Below are positions 1 through 6,706 of a DNA stretch of 10,471 bases, piece after piece (positions within the stretch are counted from its first letter, which is position 1; each line of letters opens with the position of its first letter). The stretch is from Pseudomonadota bacterium. GTDB taxonomy: Bacteria; Pseudomonadota; Gammaproteobacteria; Steroidobacterales; Steroidobacteraceae. The notes below the pieces were generated by a model that worked only from the letters and a program-made list of their open reading frames with translations, did not search any database and was not told where the DNA came from. The stretch lies in assembly GCA_003242275.1 (NCBI GenBank), contig QGUX01000107.1, forward strand, positions 1 to 10,471. The letters run 5' to 3'. The translations under genes and the position numbers were made by a program.

Positions 1-249
1 CTCGCAGCGCTCGCGCTCGGTGAGGCGGTGGATGTCGCGTCCCGCCACCTCGACGGTGCCGGCATCCGGCCGGTCGAGCCCGCCCAGCAACTGCAGCAGC
101 GTGGTCTTGCCCGAGCCGGAAGCGCCCACGATGGCCAGCCGCTCGCCGCGCGCGATGGCGAGATCCACGCCGGTGAGAACGGCCAGCTCGCCGCCGCCCT
201 CGCGGAAGCTGCGGCGCACGCCGCGGGCAACCAGCACGGACTCAGTCAT
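1..249 (-). CDS. lolD: Lipoprotein-releasing ABC transporter ATPase LolD (N-terminal part)
   Basis: LolD hydrolyses ATP on the cytoplasmic face to drive LolC/LolE in extracting outer-membrane lipoproteins from the inner membrane and passing them to LolA. Only the first 83 codons are in the window; the gene runs off the left edge. The translation starts [15 protein letters not shown] and holds a textbook Walker A (residues 42-49, GASGSGKT) followed by [14 protein letters not shown], a pattern typical of the LolD/MacB ATPase subfamily. The signature motif, Walker B and H-loop lie outside. The ATG at 249 is supported by a GGAGG Shine-Dalgarno 9 nt upstream, and it overlaps the end of the LolC-like permease gene by 8 bp (ATGACTGA), so the two should be translationally coupled. 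Identification is strong because of the adjacent permeases; without them it could have been another MacB-type ATPase. Confidence 0.95.
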   Translation of the reverse strand, partial: MTESVLVARGVRRSFREGGGELAVLTGVDLAIARGERLAIVGASGSGKTTLLQLLGGLDRPDAGTVEVAGRDIHRLTERERCE

Positions 250-1501
250 GGCGCAGGGCCTCCGCCGGCAGCACGCGCGATGCGCGCCAGGCCGGATAGA
301 TCGTCGCAAGCAGGCACAGCAGCAGCGCCACCAGCGCCACCTGCAGCACGTCGCCGGGCTGCACCCGGGCGGGAAGATCGCTCATGAAGTACACCTTGGC
401 ATCCAGGAACCTCGTGCCGGTGATCCGCTCCAGCAGGTGCACCAGCGACTCCAGGTTCATCGCCAGCAACGTGCCGAGCACCAGGCCGCCGGCCACGCCG
501 GCGACGCCGATCCAGGCGCCCTGCACGCCGAACACACGCAGGATGTTCGACGGGCCGGCGCCGAAGGTGCGCAGGATGGCGATGTCCCCTTCCTTGTCCT
601 TCACCACCATCACCAGTGTGGCCACGATGTTGAAGGCGGCAATGGCCACGATCATCGACAGGATGACGAACAGCAGCGACTTGGTCATCTGGATGGAGCG
701 GAAGAAGTTCTTGTGGATGCGGGTCCAGTCGCTGACGTAGTAGCCCCCTCCCAGCTCCAGCGCCAGCTCGCGCACCACCGATGGCGCCGCCAGCGGATCC
801 TCGAGCGCCAGCCGCACGCCCGACATGGCCTCGCCGAAGCGCATCAGGCGGGCCGCGTCGGCCACGTGCACCAGCGCCAGGCCCCGGTCGTACTCGTACA
901 TGCCCGACTCGAACAGCCCGGCGACCTCGAAGCGCCGCCGGCGCGGCTCCACGCCCACCGGCGTGACGCTGACCTCCGGCACGATCACCACCACCGAATC
1001 ACCCACGGTCACGCCCAGTTCGGACGCCAGCGCCGATCCGAGCAGGATGCGGTAGCCACCGGCGAGGAGCCCGTCCAGGCTGCCCTGCGTCACCACGCGG
1101 GAGAGCCCGCCGAGGCGCGCCTCCTGTGCCGGGTCGATGCCGCGCAGCTCGGCGCCGGTGATCACGTTGCGTTCCGGCGCGGCGAACATGGCCCGCGACT
1201 CGATGTAGGGCGCGGCCTCGCGCACCCCCGGCATCGACAGCGCCCTCTCCTGCGCCCGCTGCCAGTCGGGCAGCCGCTGCTCCAGGCCCATCAGGGTGGC
1301 GTGGGAGGTCACCGACAGGATGCGGCTGCGCAGCTCCTGCTCGAAGCCGTTCATCACCGACATCACCACCACCAGCACCGCCACGCCCAGCATCAGCCCC
1401 ACCACGCTGATCGCGGTGATGAAGGACAGGAAGCCGCGCCGGTGCCCCGAGCGCAGGTAGCGCGTGCCGATCAGCCATTCGTAGGTGCGGGCGAAGTTCA
1501 T
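242..1501 (-). CDS. lolC: Lipoprotein-releasing system permease, LolC-like
   Basis: Inner-membrane subunit of the LolCDE lipoprotein extractor, 419 residues, close to the family's usual 400-415. It has the MacB-type layout: a short cytoplasmic N-terminus, TM1 (about 26-50) ending in the family motif SVMNGFE, a large periplasmic domain (about 52-270), then three TM segments (about 275-300, 320-350, 383-403) and the conserved tail [18 protein letters not shown]. The cytoplasmic loop [17 protein letters not shown] (301-317) is the coupling region facing LolD. The stretch [12 protein letters not shown] (180-191) matches the loop that in E. coli LolC forms the hook for LolA (TPMGRIPSQRLF there, from memory), which is why I call it LolC-like. 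I chose ATG 1501 because it starts the conserved N-terminus; the open frame upstream is antisense noise within the next gene. It begins 2 bp after that gene's stop with no good Shine-Dalgarno, suggesting reinitiation. The C-versus-E choice is inference. Confidence 0.9.
   Translation of the reverse strand: MNFARTYEWLIGTRYLRSGHRRGFLSFITAISVVGLMLGVAVLVVVMSVMNGFEQELRSRILSVTSHATLMGLEQRLPDWQRAQERALSMPGVREAAPYIESRAMFAAPERNVITGAELRGIDPAQEARLGGLSRVVTQGSLDGLLAGGYRILLGSALASELGVTVGDSVVVIVPEVSVTPVGVEPRRRRFEVAGLFESGMYEYDRGLALVHVADAARLMRFGEAMSGVRLALEDPLAAPSVVRELALELGGGYYVSDWTRIHKNFFRSIQMTKSLLFVILSMIVAIAAFNIVATLVMVVKDKEGDIAILRTFGAGPSNILRVFGVQGAWIGVAGVAGGLVLGTLLAMNLESLVHLLERITGTRFLDAKVYFMSDLPARVQPGDVLQVALVALLLCLLATIYPAWRASRVLPAEALRHD
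259..263 (-). promoter_or_regulatory. Shine-Dalgarno of lolD
   Basis: GGAGG on the minus strand, 9 nt before the lolD ATG and inside the end of the upstream permease gene. It is the clearest ribosome binding site in the window and fixes the lolD start. Confidence 0.75.
555..586. repeat. 32-bp direct repeat, copy 1 (in lolC-like gene)
   Basis: Identical over 32 bases to 1817-1848. It encodes [11 protein letters not shown] in the cytoplasmic coupling loop. The flanking bases differ (g/c before, c/g after). It is probably conserved by descent from a tandem duplication or by gene conversion. Confidence 0.85.
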
Positions 1502-1503
1502 GG

Positions 1504-2736
1504 CTACTCGTAGCGCAGCGCCTCGGCCGGCGACACCCGGGAGGCGCGCAGCGCGGGGTAGATGGTGGCCAGTGCCGTCAGCAGCAGCGCGCTGGCGGCC
1601 ACCAGCAGCACGTCGGTGCGATGCAGCTCCGAGGGCACTTCGGTGATGTAGTACACGTCGGCATCGAACACCGAGATGCCGGCGAAGCGGTACAGCAGGT
1701 CGAGGATGGGACCCACGTGGGTGGCGACGAGCACTCCGAGGGCCACGCCGGCGGCCACGCCCAGCCAGCCGATCACCAGCCCCTGGGTGATGAACACCCC
1801 GGCCACGGTGCGCGGCCCGGCGCCGAAGGTGCGCAGGATGGCGATGTCGGTGCGCTTGTCGGTCACCACCATCACCAGCATGGCGACGATGTTGAACGCG
1901 GCCACGGCCACGATCAGCAGCAGGATCAACGCCATCATGGTCTTCTCGATGCGGATGGCGCGGAAGTAGCTGGCGTGCTCCTCGGTCCAGTCGGTGACGG
2001 CGACGCCGGGCCAGCGCGCGGCCAGCGTGCGCTTCAGTGACGCGGCGATGGCGGGCGCGGACAGCGCGTCCACGCGCAGGTTCAGGCCCTCGGCATGGCT
2101 GCGCGCAGCACCCAGCGCCGCCATGGCCTCGAGGCTGGTGTAGGCCAGCACGTCGTCGTGGTCCTGCAGCCCGGCTTCGAACAGGCCCGCCACGGTGAAC
2201 TGGCGCATGCGGAATTCCGGCGCGCCATGCGCCATCACCGGCACCAGCAGCCGCAGGACATCCCCGGGCAGCACGCCCAGCCGGTCCGCCGCCAGCACGC
2301 CCAGCACCACGGCATCGCCGCCCTCCAGCGCCTCCAGGCTCCCCTGCACCAGCAGCCCGGCCAGCTCCTCGCGGGTCAGCCCATCCGCTCCGCGCAGCAC
2401 CAGCGGCAGGGTCTCCGGCTCGCGCACGGCCAGCACCTGCAGTTCGGCATGGCGCTCCACGCGCCCCTCGGGCACGGCGGCAGACACCTCCTCGGCCAGG
2501 CGCTGCCAGTCGGGCTCGCCCCCGGGGGCCGTGATGCGCACCGGCGCGGACAGGGCCAGAAGCCGGCTGCGCAGCTCCGACTCGAAGCCGTTCATCACCG
2601 ACAGGATCACGATCAGCGCGGCGACCCCCACGCCGACGCCGGCCAGCGACACCCAGGTGATGAAGGAGACGAAGTACCGGTGCGCGCGGGCGCGCGCGTA
2701 CCGGAGGCCGACGTACAGGGGCAGCGGATGGAACAT
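1504..2736 (-). CDS. lolE: Lipoprotein-releasing system permease, LolE-like
   Basis: First gene of the lol operon and paralogue of the following permease; 410 residues. It starts MFHPLPLYVGLRYARAR, a typical LolC/E N-terminus. TM1 is about 24-48 and runs into SVMNGFE; the periplasmic domain spans about 50-262; TM2 is about 266-291, TM3 about 311-340 and TM4 about 374-395; it ends ATIYPALRASRVSPAEALRYE. The coupling loop [17 protein letters not shown] (292-308) is nearly identical to that of the paralogue. At the place where the paralogue has the TPxGxxPR hook loop, this protein reads VMAHGAPEFRMRQF (167-180), so it lacks the LolA-hook signature, pointing to the LolE role. Its N-terminus and PAEALRYE tail, however, also resemble E. 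coli LolC, so automated annotation may swap the two names. Start 2736 is the only one giving the conserved N-terminus. Membership in the LolC/E family is near certain; the paralogue name is less so. Confidence 0.88.
   Translation of the reverse strand: MFHPLPLYVGLRYARARAHRYFVSFITWVSLAGVGVGVAALIVILSVMNGFESELRSRLLALSAPVRITAPGGEPDWQRLAEEVSAAVPEGRVERHAELQVLAVREPETLPLVLRGADGLTREELAGLLVQGSLEALEGGDAVVLGVLAADRLGVLPGDVLRLLVPVMAHGAPEFRMRQFTVAGLFEAGLQDHDDVLAYTSLEAMAALGAARSHAEGLNLRVDALSAPAIAASLKRTLAARWPGVAVTDWTEEHASYFRAIRIEKTMMALILLLIVAVAAFNIVAMLVMVVTDKRTDIAILRTFGAGPRTVAGVFITQGLVIGWLGVAAGVALGVLVATHVGPILDLLYRFAGISVFDADVYYITEVPSELHRTDVLLVAASALLLTALATIYPALRASRVSPAEALRYE
1817..1848. repeat. 32-bp direct repeat, copy 2 (in lolE-like gene)
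   Basis: Second copy of the 555-586 repeat, offset by 1262 bp. It lies at the homologous codons of the paralogue (residues 297-307 here, 306-316 in the other). A shorter identical stretch of about 23 bp encodes the VMNGFE region after TM1 in both genes. Confidence 0.85.
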
Positions 2737-2748
2737 TCGAAGCCCCGC

Positions 2749-2754
2749 ATTCAA
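2749..2754 (-). promoter_or_regulatory. Candidate -10 of the lol operon
   Basis: On the minus strand the sequence reads TGcTTGAAT, an extended -10 (TGn) with a 4/6 hexamer, ending 12 nt before the ATG of the LolE-like gene. No good -35 lies 16-18 bp upstream. The second base (T instead of A) is a weakness, so this is tentative. Confidence 0.3.
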
Positions 2755-2834
2755 GCACGGCGGGGCCCGTTTGGCGACGCAATTCACGAAATTGGCGCGG
2801 GAAGGCACCCGGCCGGACCGCCTGCGCGGGGCCC

Positions 2835-2843
2835 TGCTATATT
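2835..2843 (+). promoter_or_regulatory. Extended -10 promoter of gene 2852
   Basis: TGcTATATT is an extended -10 element with a 5/6 hexamer (2838-2843). There is no convincing -35 at 17 bp, which extended -10 promoters can do without. Only 8 nt separate the hexamer from the ATG at 2852. The predicted transcription start (about 7 nt after the hexamer) therefore falls at or within 2 nt of the start codon, giving a leaderless or nearly leaderless mRNA. Confidence 0.55.
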
Positions 2844-2851
2844 CGACCGCC

Positions 2852-3124
2852 ATGAGAACCGCACTGGCATTGACGCTCGCGCTCGTGGCCCTGCCCCTGT
2901 CGGCCGAGACCTTGGTGGTCGACGGCCAGGTGCAGGTGCGCCCGGTGTCGATCGAGCTGCCGCGCCGCGGCTCCTCGATGGCGCAGGTGGAGGCCCGCTT
3001 CGGCGCTCCCCGTACCCGCCACGCGGCCGTGGGCCAGCCGCCGATCACGCGCTGGGACTACGACGGCTTCAGCGTCTACTTCGAGCACCAGCACGTCATC
3101 CACGCCGTAGCCCACGGCGGCTGA
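2852..3124 (+). CDS. Small predicted periplasmic protein, BamE/SmpA-like pattern, function unknown
   Basis: This gene encodes 90 residues. The N-terminus MRTALALTLALVALPLSA is a classic signal peptide (one Arg, a hydrophobic core, a small residue at the cut), with likely cleavage before ETLVVDG; there is no lipobox cysteine. The mature part is about 72 residues with the pattern GSSMAQVEARFGAPRTRHAAVG (start 41), then ITRWDYDGFSVYFEHQHVIHAVAHGG. The order G-S-x-M-x-x-V-x-x-x-F-G-x-P, then W-x-Y-x-x-F-x-V-Y-F, recalls the BamE/SmpA/OmlA fold, in which a helix ending in FGxP is followed by a strand pair. That likeness is a pattern judgement, not proof. I chose ATG 2852 because it gives the signal peptide and sits just behind the -10; the open frame extends further upstream without coding signs. 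The gene lies 88 bp before mfd on the same strand. No function can be assigned. Confidence 0.82.
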   Translation: MRTALALTLALVALPLSAETLVVDGQVQVRPVSIELPRRGSSMAQVEARFGAPRTRHAAVGQPPITRWDYDGFSVYFEHQHVIHAVAHGG

Positions 3125-3134
3125 CGCGCCGGCT

Positions 3135-3165
3135 CCCCGCCCGGCCCGGGGCGCTGCCACCAGCG
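3135..3165 (+). other. Two tandem short hairpins between gene 2852 and mfd
   Basis: First stem CCCCG (3135-3139) pairs with CGGGG (3147-3151) over a 7-nt loop. Second stem CGCTG (3152-3156) pairs with CAGCG (3161-3165) over a 4-nt loop. They are immediately adjacent. No T-tract follows, so this is not a standard intrinsic terminator. It could attenuate read-through into mfd or be chance in GC-rich DNA. The second hairpin overlaps the putative mfd -35. Confidence 0.35.
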
Positions 3166-3183
3166 GCGCCGAGCGGCTATGCT
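3154..3183 (+). promoter_or_regulatory. Candidate mfd promoter
   Basis: CTGCCA (3154-3159, 4/6 match to the -35 consensus), an 18-bp spacer and TATGCT (3178-3183, 4/6). A start near 3190 would leave a leader of roughly 20 nt before ATG 3213. No Shine-Dalgarno is visible before the mfd ATG. Read-through from gene 2852 is also possible. Confidence 0.4.
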
Positions 3184-3212
3184 GCGCGGCCCCGTCCTGA
3201 CGCCGCGCCCCG

Positions 3213-6200
3213 ATGACAGTTCTTCCCGTCCCCGCCCCTCCCACCGACCGCGATTCCGTGAGGCGCTGGCCGCCGCTGCATTCCAGCGGCCGGGCGCTGG
3301 CGCTGGCCACCGCGGCGCGCGCCGACACGCGGCTGTGGGTGGTGCTGGTGGAGGATGCGCGGCGCCTGGACCAGCTGCGGCGCGAGCTGGCCTTCTTTGC
3401 CGGCGATGACCTGCCGGTGATGGAGCTTCCCGACTGGGAAGTGCTGCCGTACGACCGTTACTCCCCGCTCCCGGACCTGGTGTCCGAACGCATCGCCACG
3501 CTGGCGAAGCTGCCCACGCTCGCGCGCGGCGTGCTGCTGGTGGCTGCCGGCACCCTGCTGCAACGCCTGCCGCCGGTGCCCTACATTGCCGGCCGCGCCT
3601 TCGATCTCGCCGTGGGCCAGCAGTTCTCCATGGCGCGCGTTTCGCAACAGCTGGCCGCGGCCGGCTACAGCCACGTGGCGCAGGTCGGCGTGCCGGGCGA
3701 GTTCGCGCTGCGCGGCTCGCTGTTCGACGTGTTCCCGATGGGCCACGCGCAGCCGCTGCGCATCGACCTGTTCGACGACACCATCGACTCCATCCGCCAC
3801 TTCGACCCGGACACCCAGCGCTCGCTCGAGCCGCTGCAGCAGGTGCGGCTGCTGCCAGCCCGCGAGGTGCCGCTGGACGAGGACTCCGTGCGCGAATTCC
3901 GCCGCCGCTACCGCACGCGCTTCGAGGGCGACCCGACGCGCTCGGAGATCTACCGTGGCGTGCGCGCCAACGTCGCGCCGGCAGGCATCGAGTTCTACCT
4001 GCCGCTGTTCTTCGAGTCCACCAGCGGCCTGTTCGACTACCTGCCGCGCGGGTGCGTGCTGGCGGTGCCGGGCGACCTCGACGCGCATTTCGCGGCGGCG
4101 TGGCACGACATCACCACGCGGCACGAGGACGTGCGGCACGACATCGAGCACCCGGTGCTCGAACCCGGGGAGCTGTACTTCGAGCCTGCCGAGCTGGTCG
4201 GCCGGATCGCCGGCCATCCGCGCGTGGAGCTGTCGGCGGGCGAAGCGGCAGGCACCGCCTCGATCCCGGCCATCGATGGTCCGGCGCTGTCGCTGGCCAG
4301 GCCGCCGCAGCTGACGCTGGACGCGCGCGCCGAGGCACCGCTCGCGCCGCTGGCGGAACTGCTCTCCGGCTACGACGGCCGCGTGCTGGTCACCGCCGAC
4401 TCTCCCGGCCGGCGCGAGCTGCTGCACGACCTGCTGCGCGCCGCCGGCATCGCCTTCGAGGACGTCGCCGGCTGGCAGGCCTTCCTCGCCTCGGCCGCGC
4501 GCACGGCGCTGGCCACCGCCCCGGACGTGGGCGGCCTGGCCTGCGAATCGCCGCGCCTGCTGCTGCTCGCCGATGGCGAGATGTTCGGCCGCCACGCGCA
4601 GCAGGAGCGCCGCCGCCGCCGCGCCCAGCTCGATCCCGCCGCCATCCTGCGCGACCTGCAGGCGCTGCTGCCGGGCGCGCCCGTGGTGCACGAGGAATAC
4701 GGCGTGGGCCGCTACGTGGGCCTGATGCCCATGCAGGTCGCCGGCGAGGACGGCGAGTTCCTGGTCATCGAGTACGCCGGCAACGATCGCGTCTACGTGC
4801 CGGTGACGGCGCTGCACCTGGTCAGCCGCTACACCGGCGCCTCGCCCGACGCCGCGCCGCTGCACAAGCTGGGCACCGACCAGTGGGCAAAGGCCCGCCG
4901 CCGCGCCGCCGAGCAGGTGCGCGACGTGGCCGCCGAGCTGCTCGACCTGTACGCGCGCCGCCAGGCCCGCAAGGGCACGCCGCTGGTGGCCGACGAGAAG
5001 GAATACCGCGCCTTCGCCGCCGCCTTCCCCTTCGAGGAGACCGCCGACCAGCACGAGGCCATCGAGGCGGTGCTCAAGGACATGGCCTCCGAGCGCCCCA
5101 TGGACCGCGTGGTCTGCGGCGACGTGGGCTTCGGCAAGACAGAGGTGGCCATGCGCGCCGCCTTCGTGGCGGTGCAGGCCGGCTACCAGGCCGTGGTGCT
5201 GGTGCCCACCACGCTGCTGGCCGAACAGCACACGGCCAACTTCCGCGACCGCTTCGCCGACCTGCCGGTACGCATCGAGTCACTGTCTCGCTTCCGCTCG
5301 GCGAAGGCCTCCAGCGCCATCCTCGAGGACCTGGCGAAGGGACGCATCGACATCCTGGTGGCGACCCACCGCCTGCTGCACGCCAGCCCGGAGTTCCACA
5401 AGCTCGGGCTGGTCATCGTCGACGAGGAGCACCGATTCGGCGTGCGCGACAAGGAGCGGCTGAAGGAGCTGCGCGCGGAGGTGCACGTGCTCACGCTCAC
5501 CGCCACCCCCATCCCGCGCACGCTGAACATGGCCATGGGCGGCCTGCGCGACCTGTCGCTGATCACCACGCCGCCGGCAGGGCGCGTGGCCATCCGCACC
5601 ACCGTGGGCGAGTGGCACGCGCCCACCATCCGCGAGATGGTGATGCGCGAGCTGCGCCGCGGCGGCCAGATCTACTTCGTGCACAACGAGATCAGCACCA
5701 TCGACAAGGTGGCCGCCGAGCTGGCGAAGATCGTGCCGGAGGCCTCGATCCGCATCGGCCACGGGCAGATGCGCGAGCGTGAACTGGAGCAGCTGATGGT
5801 GGACTTCTACCACCGCCGCTTCGACATCCTCCTGTGCACCACCATCATCGAGAGCGGCATCGACGTGCCCACGGCCAACACCATCCTGATCAACCAGGCC
5901 GACCGGCTGGGCCTGGCGCAGCTGCACCAGCTGCGCGGGCGCGTGGGCCGCTCGCACCACCGCGCCTTCGCCCACCTGATGGTGCCGTCCCTGAAGGGCC
6001 TGACCGAGGACGCGAGGCGGCGCCTGGAGGCCATCGAGTCGATGGAGGAGCTGGGCTCGGGCTTCGTGCTGGCCACGCACGACCTGGAGATCCGCGGCGC
6101 CGGCGAGTACCTGGGCGAGGCGCAAAGCGGCGAGCTGACCGAGGTGGGCCTGTCCATGTACCTGGACCTGCTCGAGTCCACGGTGCGGGCGCTGAAGGCG

Positions 6201-6674
6201 GGCAAGGATCCGGCCGACCTCGCGCCCACCAGCCGCGCCACCGAGGTGAACCTGCACCTGCCGGCGCTGCTGCCCTCGGACTACATCGCCGACGTGCAGA
6301 CGCGGCTGGCGCTGTACAAGCGCATCGCCGCCGCGCCCGACGCCGCCGCGCTCGAGGAACTGAAGACCGAGGTGGTCGACCGCTTCGGTGCCCTGCCCGA
6401 GGCGGCGCAGCGGCTGTTCCAGGTGGCGCGCCTGACGCAGCGTGCGCGCGCGCTGGGGATCCGGCGGCTGGACGTGGGCCCGCAGGCCAGCTTCGCCATC
6501 TTCGAGGAGGACAACCGCGTCGATCCCGGCACGGTGATCCGGATGATCCAGAAGGAACCGAAGGTGTGGAAGCTGGAGGGACAGTTGAAGCTGCGCATCG
6601 CGCTGGGCGCCGCGCCGGAGCAGCGCGCGCAGCTCGCCTCCTCCATCCTCGAGCGGCTGGGATCCGCGTCATGA
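3213..6674 (+). CDS. mfd: Transcription-repair coupling factor Mfd
   Basis: Mfd binds RNA polymerase stalled at a DNA lesion, pushes it off by ATP-driven translocation on DNA, and recruits UvrA for excision repair. The protein has 1153 residues (E. coli 1148) and is collinear with the family. The N-terminal UvrB-like region (about 10-350) contains DWEVLPYDRYSPLPD and GEFALRGSLFDVFPMG. The RNA polymerase-interacting domain (about 480-560) starts at VVHEEYGVGRYVGL (491-504). The RecG-like translocase carries Walker A GDVGFGKT (636-643), DEEH (737-740) and TATPIPRT (763-770); the TRG-type translocation segment is GSGFVLATHDLEIRGAGEYL (948-967), followed by the C-terminal autoinhibitory domain (about 1000-1153). 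All key helicase residues are present. ATG 3213 gives the expected length, although no Shine-Dalgarno is visible. Its stop codon overlaps the putative -35 of csiV. Long open frames on the other strand and in other frames here are composition shadows. Confidence 0.99.
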   Translation: MTVLPVPAPPTDRDSVRRWPPLHSSGRALALATAARADTRLWVVLVEDARRLDQLRRELAFFAGDDLPVMELPDWEVLPYDRYSPLPDLVSERIATLAKLPTLARGVLLVAAGTLLQRLPPVPYIAGRAFDLAVGQQFSMARVSQQLAAAGYSHVAQVGVPGEFALRGSLFDVFPMGHAQPLRIDLFDDTIDSIRHFDPDTQRSLEPLQQVRLLPAREVPLDEDSVREFRRRYRTRFEGDPTRSEIYRGVRANVAPAGIEFYLPLFFESTSGLFDYLPRGCVLAVPGDLDAHFAAAWHDITTRHEDVRHDIEHPVLEPGELYFEPAELVGRIAGHPRVELSAGEAAGTASIPAIDGPALSLARPPQLTLDARAEAPLAPLAELLSGYDGRVLVTADSPGRRELLHDLLRAAGIAFEDVAGWQAFLASAARTALATAPDVGGLACESPRLLLLADGEMFGRHAQQERRRRRAQLDPAAILRDLQALLPGAPVVHEEYGVGRYVGLMPMQVAGEDGEFLVIEYAGNDRVYVPVTALHLVSRYTGASPDAAPLHKLGTDQWAKARRRAAEQVRDVAAELLDLYARRQARKGTPLVADEKEYRAFAAAFPFEETADQHEAIEAVLKDMASERPMDRVVCGDVGFGKTEVAMRAAFVAVQAGYQAVVLVPTTLLAEQHTANFRDRFADLPVRIESLSRFRSAKASSAILEDLAKGRIDILVATHRLLHASPEFHKLGLVIVDEEHRFGVRDKERLKELRAEVHVLTLTATPIPRTLNMAMGGLRDLSLITTPPAGRVAIRTTVGEWHAPTIREMVMRELRRGGQIYFVHNEISTIDKVAAELAKIVPEASIRIGHGQMRERELEQLMVDFYHRRFDILLCTTIIESGIDVPTANTILINQADRLGLAQLHQLRGRVGRSHHRAFAHLMVPSLKGLTEDARRRLEAIESMEELGSGFVLATHDLEIRGAGEYLGEAQSGELTEVGLSMYLDLLESTVRALKAGKDPADLAPTSRATEVNLHLPALLPSDYIADVQTRLALYKRIAAAPDAAALEELKTEVVDRFGALPEAAQRLFQVARLTQRARALGIRRLDVGPQASFAIFEEDNRVDPGTVIRMIQKEPKVWKLEGQLKLRIALGAAPEQRAQLASSILERLGSAS

Positions 6675-6699
6675 CAGGCCCGACCCGCTCGCCTAGAAT
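6671..6699 (+). promoter_or_regulatory. csiV promoter overlapping the mfd stop codon
   Basis: ATGACA (6671-6676, 5/6 match to TTGACA), a 17-bp spacer and TAGAAT (6694-6699, 5/6 match to TATAAT) form the best sigma-70 promoter in the window. The -35 includes the mfd stop codon. The -10 ends 7 nt before the csiV ATG at 6707, so the predicted transcription start falls on or next to that A, implying a leaderless mRNA. Confidence 0.65.
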
Positions 6700-6706
6700 G
6701 CCCGTC

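Larger units (their letters stand above)
2737..2851. promoter_or_regulatory. Divergent intergenic region between lol operon and gene 2852
   Basis: These 115 bp must hold the promoters of both the lol operon (leftward) and the small periplasmic gene (rightward). They contain a relatively AT-rich patch with an inverted repeat, CAATT-N5-AATTG (2780-2794). Two copies of TTGGCG (2771-2776 and 2792-2797) lie in direct orientation 21 bp apart, about two helical turns. This may be an operator, but no known regulator's site is recognisable. Confidence 0.5.

Noticed and set aside
20..1513. 497-codon plus-strand open frame opposite the lol genes, with His/Gln-rich product
   Set aside because: It is the complementary shadow of the Lol permease codons; there is no start signal and no recognisable domain.
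2095..3216. 373-codon plus-strand open frame across the divergent region
   Set aside because: Low-complexity His/Gln/Arg/Pro composition, overlapping the lolE-like gene, the small periplasmic gene and the intergenic regions; no start signal.
3344..3351. GCTGGTGG (the E. coli Chi octamer), also at 3536-3543 and near 4983
   Set aside because: It arises from common leucine-valine codons (CTG GTG) in GC-rich genes; chance occurrence, and Chi sequences differ among lineages.
3177..5231. Open frame of 684 codons antisense to mfd, and a 576-codon open frame in another plus frame (4052-5782)
   Set aside because: Extreme GC with G/C third positions suppresses stop codons in other frames. The translations are His/Gln/Arg/Ala-rich without domains, and mfd is collinear with its family across the whole stretch.
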